Shown piece by piece: positions 1-13,400 of a stretch of DNA of 64,000 bases; the stretch's first letter is position 1; every line of letters begins with the position of its first letter. The DNA is from Rotaria sp. Silwood1. Lineage: Eukaryota > Rotifera > Eurotatoria > Philodinida > Philodinidae. The notes under the pieces were generated by a model, which was not told where the DNA came from, made no database searches, and saw only the letters and a program-made list of their open reading frames with translations. The stretch is from the NCBI GenBank assembly GCA_905250075.1, contig CAJNOP010000223.1, positions 154,883 to 218,882 on the forward strand, in the 5' to 3' direction. Position numbers and translations under genes: made by a program.

Positions 1-3000
1 GTCTAATAGCATTATTTATCCTTTTAGAGGTTACGTATGTTCTGACAATAATAACAATAATTTGATGTCTTCTAGATTATGTTTGACCCATATGTTTGAT
101 GTGTTTATTTATACTCAAACTAATTTTGTTATCTCATGTATGTTTATCATGAACAAGACTATAAAAAAATGTATATCTATGACTATTGCTATCGATTTTT
201 TAGACTTATTATTATAATCACATTAACGTGGGTTGACAGATGAGAAAGCAAAAGAAATAATCAATTGGTTCATCAATATATTTACGTTATCAGATTGTGA
301 TTCGTAGTAAATTAGAAAAGAAATTCTTCAAATACATTAACTAAAAGATTATTCACAAGGACAAAAGAAAAATACATAAATATGTCATGATATTTGCTTT
401 GTTCTTTATATACTTTGATAACATATGGAGAACAAAAAAAAAACAAAACAAACCTAATATAGAGAGATCTTGCATTTTTGTTATTACTTGAAGAGTTATA
501 ACAACAATCAATATGTATATAGTTGATAATAAAATAATTTAATTTAGTAAATGATATTAAAAAAAATGAAAATTTTTGTCTAAGTACATGTGATCACTAT
601 AAATGATGTTGATGGATGATGATCATTAATTGTTGACAGAAATATTGTATAGAATGAAATGTGATCTAGCATTACATTAGGAAATCAAGAACTCATTTAT
701 TGAATACTTATCATGAGGCGAATGCTTCCAGTGTTGAAAGAGCCAAGAAAGAATGATTAATGTTTTCGTACTAAAACATATTGTAATAATAATAGGAGAT
801 CATTTTTTTTTTCTTCTTCAACAGAAAGAAAAGAATGATTGTTTATACCATGAATTATATCTATTATGAACACATGTTTCTTTCTTTTATAATTTAGATC
901 GAACAAAGAATTGTAAACTGTGAAGAAAAACACTTGTATGATTGAATTTTGAATTATTCTAAGTTTGATTTAAATTAATATCAATAAAATACTAATGTTT
1001 ATCAACATCATCGTTATTACAGTTTTTGTCATGATCAAAAGTTCGAATCATTTACAGTTATGAAACCAAAACTTGCCATTCAATTGTGCTACAAAACAAA
1101 CATCTTGAATAACTCATTTAATAGAGCTAAATGTTAAGACCTTTGTGAAATTATTAAGATAGAAATTCGAACTCAATCTGAAAAACTGATGAAATTGAGA
1201 ATATTTATAAATATCAATTCGAATGCATTATTCAATCGGTTTTACAAAATCACATCATCTTCGTTTCTGAATATTAAAAGTAAAATTTTATTCGATTTTT
1301 ATTTATAGCGTCGAAGTTTTTTTATGTCGAATATCATATAAATGAGGACTCTTCGTTGTTAATGAATACTTTTATTAAACCTAACTCTCGAAAAACTTGT
1401 GCTGCAATTATTCTTTGTATGTAAAATTCTCTTAATAATTATTTTTTGTACGCTTAGCATTATAGCATTGTTTGGGAATTTGAAGGCTATGATAATTCTT
1501 GTTCTACTGATCGAACCCTATCTACCATGAAAGTTTCAAATATATCTGAAGACCCATTCTTTAGAGACTCCGAAAAGATGAAGAGACCTCCGAAAGTAAA
1601 AATAGACTCAATAAATCATATATTAAAAATAATTTGTACAAGATGTTGATTAAAGTTTCAGAACAAAGTTCTATTAAAACTTTTTACAAAAAAGGACTAA
1701 GATATTTCAATTGAAGTTAATCATTTTGAAGAGCAATTCTATATGACATTGTCTACAATAAAATTTAAATAACCATCGAATGAAGCTACAAACCGTTTCA
1801 ACGATTAAAGAACTGTTGATATTCTTTTTTATTCGTGCTTTCGGAATATTCTCATCAACTTATAACAAAATAACATCGACCTCTGTAGGTAGAAATAAAT
1901 AACACAAACATCTAATCATAATCAGTGGATTATTTCATGTGATAATGACTACTAGCTATTTTTTGAAGTTTGCGGTGCAGTCTATATTAGTTACACTATA
2001 CAAATCGAGTTTAATTGTGCAATAAATCTTCATCATAGATGACGCTGAAAAAAAAAACATTTTATTACTAAAATAAATTCTGAAACCATTTTTTTCGTAA
2101 GCGCTACTGTCGGCTCTAATGACTACCACTGTAGTGAAAATTAAGCTGTAATATATATTTTCATACGACATGTCTATCATGATGTTATCGAATTGATCAA
2201 TAATAAAAATGATACTGTAGGATATCTGATAGTAGTATTTGAAGCAAAAAAATATTCATCTGATTAGAGATTCATTATTTTTTCAAGTTTAAGACACAAT
2301 ATCATACTTTTAATATATATATATAGGGTTCATTGAGATGCCAGAAAAACGAAAAAATATACTATTAGAAATAAGGTTTAAAAGATTTTCAACATTAATT
2401 AAAACCTATCCCCAGTTAGAAATCACGATTCTCGTCAAAATAATTTAGTTTTTATGCGATAGGATAACCTTCGATATCTAACATGACATACGAAATTTAT
2501 CATACTTTTTCAAGGTTTGCTTTCTATATCGTTTTATTAAGAGAGAAGCTTGAGTTTCTAAGCCAAAATTCGATTTCTCTCTTTTCTTCTGTTCGTGTAT
2601 CAAACATTTCTCGACCATTTTACATGGTAGTAACCTTGAGACGATTTTACATTGAAGAGTAATTTACATTCTACAATTTAACAGAATCGAACTATTCATT
2701 TTCGAGTTCGTTTTTGGAAAAAAAAAGAATAGTTTTTTTTTCATTCAATTATCCTAGCTATTCGAGAGAAAATTCTATCAGAAGTACAAAAAAAAAAACA
2801 ATATTTTGAAATATAAGGCTCTGTTAAGTTGTAGCAACAGATCTTAGCTTCATTTTAAAATCAATTCGAAATCTATAGCATTAGATTTTCAGAAGAAGTT
2901 CTTGTCACATTGAAGATTTATTTAGAGTGTACTGTTAAGACTCAAACACACATTTCTTGAAACTTTCAGTCAGATCAGTTATTCTAAGGTCAAGATAGGT

Positions 3001-3487
3001 TTCTGGCAACGGATTAGATCTTAAAACCTATATGAAACTCTTTTCATTAACTCTGATTCTAAATTCAATTTATTCACGAAATAAAATTTATTGAATGGAT
3101 ATTTAGTTGATCTATCAAAAACAAAACAATTTTTCTTATTCTCTTAAATATAGTATGAATAATTATTTTCATTGGATAGTTTTAATTTCAATAATATATA
3201 CTAACATTAGATCATGTCATTTACTATTTTGTCATTGTCAATATGAATAAGACATTAATGATATCCGGGCGAAAGAACTTTATGTGTTTTTTTTCCTTCT
3301 TATGAGTACTAATAAATTTTACATGTCAATGAGTTCGAACATTTAGAAGAGAAAAAAAAAAAAAGGAAAATATTTATTAGACAATTGAAAAATATTTTTA
3401 AAAGAGAATACATTTTGATTATATCATTCTTTTTTTTTTTTTTTATTAAAAAGTAATTAAGCAAGATTTTTATAGGTTTATTTTATT
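1..3487. other. AT-rich stretch with no recognisable gene
   Basis: No open reading frame with convincing protein character was found on either strand. The sequence is AT-rich with poly-A and poly-T runs. The short open frame near 1956-2180 on the minus strand has no recognisable motif and is probably chance. The stretch may hold regulatory DNA or distal exons of a gene lying outside the window. Confidence 0.5.
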
Positions 3488-4513
3488 TTATGATTTAACG
3501 TTAATTTTTGGTAAAATAAAAGGTCTTTGTGTTGCTGTTTCTCGTACTTTTTGTCGATTAGCAGCATCTTGTTTAAGAATTAATGTATGACGAGCATAAT
3601 CTTCATTCATTTTATTAACATCATAAACACCTCGAACATTAGCAAGACGATGAACAATCGATAAATTTTCTCGAAGTATAGGTATATGACTTTTTAAAAG
3701 TTTACGACGATAATCAATAGTATGTCGTTCTCGTAAACGTTCTTGTTCAACATGTATTGATGGATATGAACTTGGTTCTTTAGCTATACGAGCTAAACGT
3801 TCTAATTTTATTCTATTTTCATGATAAATTCGATTATCTTCTTCTTGTTTAGCTAATTGACGACGTTGTTGTTTCCAATAACGTAAATTAAAACCATCAG
3901 GTGTAATATATGAAAATGTTTTACGTGGTGAATTTGATCGAGTACGTTGTTGATTTGTTGATTTAAAGTTTTGTTGTTTATCTATTCGATGACGAGTAAT
4001 AGGTGAAAGTGGTCTTTGATTTATAATTTCATTTGTTGTTTTAGGTGATGGACTTCGTTCAGAAGTTTTTGATGAATGTGATTGTGTCATTTTTCGTGAA
4101 CTCATTCGACTATTTGTATGATTTATATCTGTATTTAATTGATTTTTATCTTCTTTTTCAATGAATATTTCTGATGTATTATTTTCATCTTTAGTTTTTG
4201 TAGATGTTGTTGATGAACTTTCTTCATTTTGATTTTCAATAATTTTTGATGATAAATTATTTTCATCATTATTTTCGATAGATATTGTTGTTGATGAATT
4301 TTCTTCTTTTTGATTTTCAATAGCTTTTGATGATAAATTATTTTCACTTGTATTATTTATAGGTGTTGTTGATAAATTATTTTCATTTTGATTTTCAATA
4401 GCTATTTGTGTTGAATTATTTTCACCATTATTTTCGATGGGTATTGTTGATGAATTATTTTCATGTTGTTGTTGTGAATTGTTTGATAATGCTTGGTTAG
4501 AATCCGTTGACAT
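3488..4513 (-). CDS. CFAP97/Hemingway-like axonemal protein with repetitive N-terminus
   Basis: This is a single-exon frame of 341 aa from an ATG at 4513. Residues 1-110 are low-complexity repeats of the pattern ENN-S-(T/S)-x-P/x-IEN, rich in Asn, Ser and Glu. Residues 140-195 are basic and Ser/Pro-rich. The C-terminal 140 residues are charged and helical, with the motifs YHENRIKLERLARI, PSSYPSIHVEQERLRERH and ILRENLSIVHRLANVRGVYDV. That spacing (one conserved helix with N-x-x-L, then R-E-N-x-x-(I/L)-x-x-R-L-x-x-x-x-x-x-Y-D) resembles the CFAP97/Hemingway family, whose members act in cilia and sperm flagella. The family call is from memory of the domain pattern; another coiled-coil ciliary protein is possible. 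The codon use matches the recognised genes of the window. Confidence 0.55.
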   Translation of the reverse strand: MSTDSNQALSNNSQQQHENNSSTIPIENNGENNSTQIAIENQNENNLSTTPINNTSENNLSSKAIENQKEENSSTTISIENNDENNLSSKIIENQNEESSSTTSTKTKDENNTSEIFIEKEDKNQLNTDINHTNSRMSSRKMTQSHSSKTSERSPSPKTTNEIINQRPLSPITRHRIDKQQNFKSTNQQRTRSNSPRKTFSYITPDGFNLRYWKQQRRQLAKQEEDNRIYHENRIKLERLARIAKEPSSYPSIHVEQERLRERHTIDYRRKLLKSHIPILRENLSIVHRLANVRGVYDVNKMNEDYARHTLILKQDAANRQKVRETATQRPFILPKINVKS

Positions 4514-5466
4514 TATTTAATGACATAGAGGAGAAAAAAAACCAATCTAATATAAATGTCTTTAGAAATAAATATTCGAACCCTTTTTTTCTTTTTTTTC
4601 TTTACCTGTTATATAAAATTTATTTCAATAATGGTAATCTATTACGACCATCCACAGTTATCAAAAGACAACAAGAAGAGGGAAGAAAGAAAAAATGATG
4701 AAAAAAGAAAGAAAAAGAAGTAGAATAAAACAAAAAAGAAAAAAAGAAACGAGAATTCTTCGCAGTATCATAAGAGTTTTTTTTGATAAGAAATAAGAAT
4801 ATAGAAGAAAAAAAAAGACGACAGAAAAAAAAGGGACATTAAAAGATGAGCGTAAACGTCTCTACTAACGTGAAGAAACATAGTGAAAGTGTCGTATCTA
4901 TGACATTTGCTTCCGCTCTCTTGTAAACTAGTTTTTGATTCTTTCGATTTTTTTTCTCTTCAAATGAAATATGAGCTTCATTTGTTTGTCTGTTTGGCAT
5001 CAAACAACTGAAATTATCAAATGAGAAACAGACGCATCAGTCAATTTTTTTTCAACAGTCATATACTCAATGATACATCACAATAAAAGACCTCGTGCTA
5101 TTGAATATGTTAACTTGAATGCTCATTTGATATTATGAAGGACTTCGTTTATATAGGTAGACAATACATAATGATTTCAAGGCTAGATTGTAAATTTTGA
5201 CACCATGTAAAAACTGTATGTCATTTAGCTAATGCTATTTGCCGATTGAGCACAAAGATAAAACCAAGGTTTATCAAATCGTTATGGTATAATATAAATA
5301 ATACTTGTTATGTCTGCGTATATGATGGTTCAATGTCCATCACGGTTGATTAAACATTCAGTATATTGATATATCATGATGAGTATATAAACAAGTGATT
5401 TTTCTCATCATAATATGAGCGTGTCTCATTAAAGTATATCGAGTTTATAAATTTTGCAATTAAGCA
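4514..5466. promoter_or_regulatory. divergent intergenic region between the CFAP97-like and EF-hand genes
   Basis: About 950 bp separate two divergently transcribed genes, so both promoters should lie here. The left part (4680-4850) is purine-rich on the plus strand. A tataaac stretch at about 5385-5392 lies about 80 bp upstream of the EF-hand start and could serve as a TATA-like element, but this is only a composition match. Confidence 0.3.
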
Positions 5467-7260
5467 ATGGCAAGATTCGATGCAGCTAAAGCAATATTTT
5501 CACAAGTTGATGCAAATAATGATGGAACGTATGTAATAATTATTTTATAGAATTGGAAAAAGAAGAAACAAATCTTCAAATATTTTTCTAGTATTGATCC
5601 ACAAGAATTTCGTAGTTGGGCTGCCAATGGTAGTGTTGCAGGAGCTTTAGGTTCTGGAGCATATGAATCATCTTCATATCAATCAGCAGCACTTGGCGGA
5701 TTTGATCCATCAGCTAGTCTTGCTTTTAGCAGTGGTGTTGGTTTAGCTGAACTTGGAGGAAGTGGTGCATACGAAGCAGGATACAGTTCTGAAAGTGGTT
5801 TTGAATCTGCTGGTGGCTTTGCTGCTGGTGGTTTAGTTGCTGGCGGTCTTGCCGCTGGTGGTGGTAGTTTTGCTATTGATGGAGCTGATAGTGCATATGC
5901 AGCAGCAGCATCAGGTGAACTTGTTCAAGGAGGTGGTGTTGCTCTTGAATCAAGTAGTTTAGAACAAACTACTCAATATGCTTCAGCTGGTGGTCTTTAT
6001 AATGATCCTAATCCACAAATAATTCGACGACCAGCAGCTACTGGTCCAATAATATATAAACAAAATGTTCTTGTTCGATTTCTTCAACCACCACCTGTTC
6101 CACCACCAGGCGTAAATAAATGTTTTTGTTTGTTTGTTTAATTTAATTTATTTCTATTTGTCTTATTATAGCCACTTATCATTAAAGAAATTCGTCCACC
6201 TCAACCACCACCACCGCCACCCCTTGTTGTACGTCAACGTGCACCACCTCTTCCTCCACCACCTCCACTTGTTTTACGTGAACGTCCACCTGTACCACCT
6301 CCAGTAATTGCTACTCAAACAGGTAAACAAAGAATAAAAAACAAAAACGTTTGAATAATTATATATAATTGATTATACATTTATATAGTTATTCGCCGTT
6401 TGGCTGCTTTACCCCTTCCACCACGATCGGTCGTCATCGAACGTCTTCCACCTCTACCACCAAAACCACGTAAGAAAAAAAAATCTCAATTATTTAGATT
6501 TTAATTTTAAATTTTATTCTCTTGTTTCTTTTTTTTTTTCTAAGGTGATATTATTATTGAACGATGGATTCCATATGGACCTCAAGCTAAACGTCGTGTC
6601 ATTGTTCAACGTGCTCCTGCTGCTAGAGAATATCCAAGACCACGTAATGTTATTATTGTTTATGATGCTGTTCAAGCACGTGTCGTACGACAATTTCAAC
6701 GACTTGGTGTTGTACAAGAAAGTCCACATGCTTATGTTGCTCGTTATGGTGGATCACTTTTAGATGCAACAACTCTTCTTCAACACGCTCGTGCTGCTGG
6801 TGTTGTTGAAGATATTGTAAGTCAATATATGATTGCGCAAAAAAAAAAACAACAATTTTCCTTTTAGACACCTCCACTACTTGCTGTAGCATCTGCACAC
6901 TTTGGTGCATCGACATATGGTATTGATGCTGGTCTAGATTATTCAGGTGCATCACTAAGTCAAAGTGCATCATTCAGTCAAGATGCTTCAGCAGCAGAAG
7001 GTGAACTTACTGGTCTTGAAGGACTTGAAGTAATTGGTGGTGCTGAAGCTGGTACATATGGTTTAAAAGTTGCTAGTGATGCTGTTAGTGGAGGTTATGG
7101 CTCTCAATATTATGCATCATCAGGTTTTGCTGGTGAAGGAGGTTATGCTGGTGGTGGCGGAATTGATGTAGCTGCTGCTGCTTTTGGTACTGCAGATACT
7201 AATCGTGATGGAACATTAGATCAAGCTGAATTTCATCGTTTTCTGCAAGGCGGTCTTTAA
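5467..7260 (+). CDS. EF-hand protein with Gly/Ala-rich arms and a polyproline centre
   Basis: Six exons join in phase: 5467-5528, 5592-6111, 6172-6322, 6389-6469, 6545-6816 and 6868-7260, giving 492 aa. Residues 1-30 hold one EF-hand loop (DANNDGTIDPQEF), split by intron 1. A Gly/Ser/Ala-rich arm follows, then an Arg/Pro-rich core (residues 170-245) with repeated LxxRxRPPxPPP units. A compact domain comes next with RWIPYGPQAKRRVI and PRNVIIVYDAVQARV. The second Gly/Ala-rich arm ends in an EF-hand loop, DTNRDGTLDQAEF, close to the C-terminus. There is no signal peptide or membrane segment. The two Ca-binding loops flanking a structural-looking core suggest a cytoskeletal or cortical calcium-responsive protein. 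I do not recognise a named family, so function is inference only. Confidence 0.85.
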
Positions 7261-7466
7261 ATAATTTTATAGACTTTTATTCTGTCATTAATATTTTTTA
7301 GATTACAACATAGTTTTAAACAGATAGCTCTTTTTTTTTCATTTTTTTGATATAGAGGAATAAATTACGTTTATATAAAAACGAGAAAAGGAAAAAAAAA
7401 ACACATTTTTAGAAACAAAACTCCATATTGTCATAGATATTTTAAGAGGAAAAAAAAATAGTAATT

Positions 7467-10400
7467 TTAACCGACATTGCTCACACCACTATCAGAAGAA
7501 TCACGTTTTCTTATATACCATTCAGGAAGTGTTGTTGAACGAGCTAATTGCATTGCTTCATACCATAAATTAGTATAAAATGTTAATTTATTATCGGAAT
7601 TTTTCAATTTTTCATCAAGTAATTCATGTTTTTGATAAATTGTTTGATGATTTGAATCAATAGCAAATATATGTGTTTTAGTTGTTTCACGTAATGTAAA
7701 TGTTCGTATATCGGATTCAAGATGTAACTCAATTAAATCAGAAAGTACTATAGAATATTCTTCAGCTTGATCAAGTTTAGCACCATATATATGTAATTGA
7801 TAATCTTCTTGTAAAGCAATCCATATATTTGTACCGGAATTAACCGTACGAAAATCACCAAAAAGTACAGTTCGATCAATATCACGTGTTGCTTTTGGCC
7901 ATATACTTGAATTTTTATTTAATTCTGTACCAGTAAAATGTGTATAACATGTATCACAAACACGTACTTCACCATCATTTTTACAATATTCAAGAAGTAA
8001 TTTTTTCGTTGAACATGAACCACATATACATCGACCACAACAACGACAATGATGTCGTCGTGATAAAATAATTGTTGTACGAAAACGATTATTACAATTT
8101 TGACAACGTGTTACATCAAGATCATTAATCCACGCAGGAGCACGTGTACCAAGTTGTTGTTCATCAGGTCGATTAAGTGAGTGACGAACTAAAATATGAG
8201 ATAAATTTTTTCTTTTTTCAATAGAGTTATTCCATGAAAAAACTAAATCCTTCTCTTTGAATTCTATGGTAAATCTACTACAAACTTTCTAGGTTTGTTA
8301 TTATTGCATGGATAACTGTATATGAGTCGGTGCAGCTAAAAATAACTTTGTTAAAATCCTCATAGAAACTGAAAATTGTAATAGCATCAGAAAATTCATT
8401 TCTGATAGAATAAAACTGTTCGACAGAAAAATCAAGCATGTCTTCTGAATCTTCAAATCGAACTCTTTACAATCGTATTTTTAGCATCATCAGAAGCATT
8501 AGTCCTGAAAAATGAGCAATCCTACCTCCAAACTTTGCGAAAATGTTTTTCTATCTACTGTCTATAACCCTTGTTGGCACAGAAACCTGAATTCTTCAGT
8601 TTTTCTAGTTTTGAAAAAAAATATTTAATCGACAAAAATCATATATTCGAAATTAGAGCATTAAACTACGTCAAACTGTATAGGATACTAAACAATTTTA
8701 TAGAAAAAAGATTTTCGCGGAAAAAGTGAGAGTAAAGATTTCGCAAACATTTTTCTTTGGAAAAGTTTTTTTTCCTAATAAATGCTTTTCTACTTTATAT
8801 CCAATCGTTTACGAACAACAAAGTCATATGCCCACCTATCATACGAAAAATGCATACGGGAGTGAGGATCTTTTTACGGTATATCTTCAAATTTGACTAG
8901 TTTGTAAAGAGTATCTTAAACTATCTAAGTATTACAATATCTTTTGAGTTGGTTAAGATCTAATAGGAGCTCCGAAATTTGCTTATTATGATGGCAGCAA
9001 AAAAAAAAAGTAATCGTTATCAAGTCTCTTACTCTTACTATGCCTTTCGGGAAAATTTTGTTCATGAAAACTTATTCATCACAATGAAACTTTGTATGTA
9101 TAAGTGCCGATGCACCAAGTATATTATCTCCAAATTATAAAAGAATTGGACACTGATTAATTTTTTTAAAACAACGTTCAATTCTCTTATTATACGGAGA
9201 TAATATATCTGGTAAGTACGTTCTTATACATACAAAATTTTATTGAATCCGAACGATAGTAAAGGGTATAATTTAACAGTTCACAAAATCTTTCTTCTTC
9301 ATGATACATTGAACTGTACCTTCAGCTTTAGGAAAATAATATTTATTCGAAAAGAAAAATATATCGCTCCAAAGAGGTAAACCTAGTAATAGTTTTTTAT
9401 GAATAAAATTTTCACAAAAAACACCATATATCTAGAAGATTAGTATTTCTGCTAATACTAAATAAGCAAATTTTATAAACTTCATAACTCATGTTAGATC
9501 TTAGCCAAACCAAAATATATTCTAAGATTCAGACGTTTGGAGGTACCCTTAGTTGAAGAAATTTCTTTATTAGTTACAAACACAAATAATTGATTAAATA
9601 CGTTAGAACACTAAGTTTTCGTTGTCTGTCAAATTAAGTTGCTAAGTTATGACAATCCGAAGATTAAACCTAAGTGACTTGGCTATCTGAAGACAATCTC
9701 TGGATGTTAAATGCGAAGAACAGAATATTTGAGTGGATTTTTTTTTCTATATGGTTCGATAGAACTCAATGAGCTAGTTATGAATGCATACTTTTTATTT
9801 CAATTAGATCACTCTCTAACTATAGTTTTTTATTATTGATTTTTTTCTTAATTCTTTCTGAAATTATTTTATTTTAATTTAGCATCAAAAATTGAATAGA
9901 AAAATATTATTCAGACAAGAGAAAAAAAAAAAAGTTTATTTACGATAGATAAATTCAGACCATGAGTTTTGATATACTATTTTAAATCTGACTTGCATGT
10001 TTTATGAAAAAAAGATAAAATCAAGTATCTTATCTTATTCAAGTCATAAGATGTTGCGTAGAAAAAGATATTTTTGAAAATTTTAATCATTTTTTAAACA
10101 AAAAGGTATAAAATGATCTTGTACTTTCCAGTTTTCATTTGTCATAACTCAATTAAAAATTAAAATAAATCATAAATTTGAAATCATTATATAAAAAAAA
10201 AACAAACTACCTAGAAGTCGTATGCATTTTAATAAAAAAAAAAAAACAATTTTCCACAAACAACCAATCTCATAAAGACCAAATGCAAAATCTTTGAAAA
10301 AAAACATCATTGGTGAGAAGTACAAAGCACATTTATCATAGAAAATAGGTTTTATTATAATATATGTAATTCGATATAGTTTTTCATTCTGATTTCAAAT

Positions 10401-13400
10401 TTGTTAATTATTTAGCTTCTCAATTAAGGTATGAAAGCGAAAACTAGTAAATAAAAAGTTAATATTTTATCTAGATTTTTCTTTCCAAAGAAACGATTTA
10501 AAATTTCAGGAAGCGAATCACCTATTTTTAAAAGCATAAAGATATACTACATGCTACACTAACCATCAATACTAACACAACTAACTTGATCTTTGGTTTT
10601 CATATTGAATAAAATTCTTTTCAAAGTTAGTTAGTTTCTATTATTTTATTTAAACAAAATTATAATTTTCTTATTACTTTCAATTATTGAATTTCTTCGA
10701 TTATAATCATTACTTGCTTGTCGAATTTTTTTTATCCAAAGTTCTCGATCAGATTCTTTTTCAACTAAAAATTCATATGATTTTTCTACAGCATTAACAC
10801 GAAATGGATAATATATAATTCCATTATTTTGTTGATCAATATTTGATACTATTGATGATGGTCGTGTACTTTGTAATATATCAATCGTTATACCTCTCAT
10901 TGATAATTCACGTTTTATATCAAGTTTATGTCCTGATTCTTCACTACATACAAGTATACAATCTGAAAATAAAATCATATAACGTTGTGCTATATCATTA
11001 TAACGACGTGGAGATATTTTTTTAATTGAACCATGCCATAAAAGTTTACGATGTTCTTTAATACATTCAAATTTATTATCAAGACGTTCTTTTAATTCAT
11101 TTAATTGTGTTGATGATATAACTAATTCTTCTTCACAACGTCCAGCTATACGATCAAGTTCATCATGTATAGAACGTGTATGTTTATATTCAGCAGAATT
11201 TTGATCAAGATATTTCATATAAGTTTTCATACAAAGAATATAACTAAATATAAATGAATACAAAAAAAAAAACAAATATTTAATTAAACAATATTGTTTC
11301 TTTTTTTTTGTTTTATTCAGTAGGAAAATAGAAAGAAGATTGTATATAGACTTTTTTCTTTAATTATTCATCGACTTTATCAATTCGATGTATCCTATAG
11401 AGATATTGCTATATAACATTTCTTTAATGTCCTTTCGGCAATACTTTCTTTTTTTTTTTTGTTGTATAAGTACGGATTGCAGCAGGATTCTAGGGAAGGA
11501 ATTGTTCAAAAAAGGACGTCTCTTTTAAAGGGTATATATATATCAGTATGTATGTTTTTTTTTCAAAATTGACTTTAACTCTTAGAGAAAAATATTTTTG
11601 TCAATATATGATTTCTCAACTGTTTTGCTTCTTGTAACTGCGAAGAAATTTCTTTTTTTTTTCATTTATTGTTTTTTGAAAACATAGCAAAAAAAAATGA
11701 AAAACAAAAATTCATATTGAAAATCATATTACCGAAGTAAACGTTGATTTGGACAATTCAATTGAGTTATGGGATATAAATTACCAAGATGAACTTGACA
11801 TTTAACCATAGCATCATTAATTAATGGATAATTTCTACATAAATCATCTAATTTTCCTTGAGTATCATCATATGTAACATAATAATTTTTATATAATACT
11901 TCAATAACTTTAAAATTTTTTTCTAATACTGTCCACATATTACCAGTACGTTGACCAATAATATATTCTTCAATTTCAGGTAATATCATACTATAATGTA
12001 ATTGATAGATTTGTTGTATTGTACCAAGTAATGGTTTATATGTATTATTAAATATTACTATAAGATTATCATCTTTATCACATGTATTTTTAATTTCAGC
12101 AGAAACTTTAACGGAAAGTACATAGAGAATATTCACATAAGTTTTTTCAGTAGCATGAACTTCTTCTAAACATCGACGTAATTTAATTTGCTATAATAAA
12201 CAACATGAAATCAATAGAATACAAAAAACAAAAACAAAAATAAAACAAACTCGTTCAGCTTCATAATCTTCTTCTTCATCACTAAATGATACATCTGATG
12301 AATTACATCGACTTAAATTTAGATTTGATGAAAGACTAGAATCACCGGCTATACTATCGGTTGTATCAATTGATGGAGCAGAATTCCAATCGGATATTTG
12401 AGATTTAAGATAATTTTCTGGACGAGGTGGTGGACGTGGCGGAGGTTGACGAGAATTTGGTGTTAAACCAGATGAATGTGATTTATGCATTGGTTGAGTA
12501 TTATGATTCGATGTTGATCCTTGATAAACATGAGAATTTTTGGGTTCATCGAAAAAAGCACGCATCTAAGAATAAAAGATCTTAGAAATGATCATTTCGA
12601 TTCTTATATATTTTTTTTTTAATTTGTCGAAGAATCTGAAGAAAAATTCAAATTGTTAAAAGTATTTTATTCAACATGAAGGAACAGCGCATTGCCAAAG
12701 ATTCCATTGAGTTTTTCAAAAAATGAAAATAGATGTTCATCTCTTTAGAAGAGAAAAAAATTTGATAAAAGATTAATTGTTAACTACTTTATTTTTAGAA
12801 TAAACTATGAGAAATTCTATGAATAAGATTTATTTTGATCTCAAGTATTTAATTTCGATATCAATATAAAATTTAGTCAAACAGAGTAATGCAGACTTTG
12901 AAAATATTGAATATCGAATGTTATTTGATCAAGGTTAGTGTAATCTTAACCCTTTACTTCCTACAGAACTTTTTTTGACTCATTCATATAACTAACTATT
13001 TGAATTAATGATGTAACGGATTGAGACAATTCTCAAATTTTGTCTAGAGCCTTTAGTAAATTTTAAAAAGATTAATTTTGTTCATAACTTCTTTAGCAAA
13101 TGCAAGTAAGCCTCCTGAGATGTGCCCTTCCAATGTCAATAATGTTTTTGCCTATACATATACATAGTGGGTGTAGGTATGCAGTGAATCCATGATACAA
13201 GGTCTACGGAAGCGCTAATTACACTAATATTCACGTTCACAGTAACATTGAGACATCAACTCTATTAAAATATTACGGTTTTGTAGTCCTATGTTCCAGT
13301 TCTTCAATGTACATTGACGTTAGCGTGTACTAACTACATTCAATTAGTAATATCAGTGGTGATTAAACTGAAAGTGCACATTCCCAATTCTAATCGGCCT

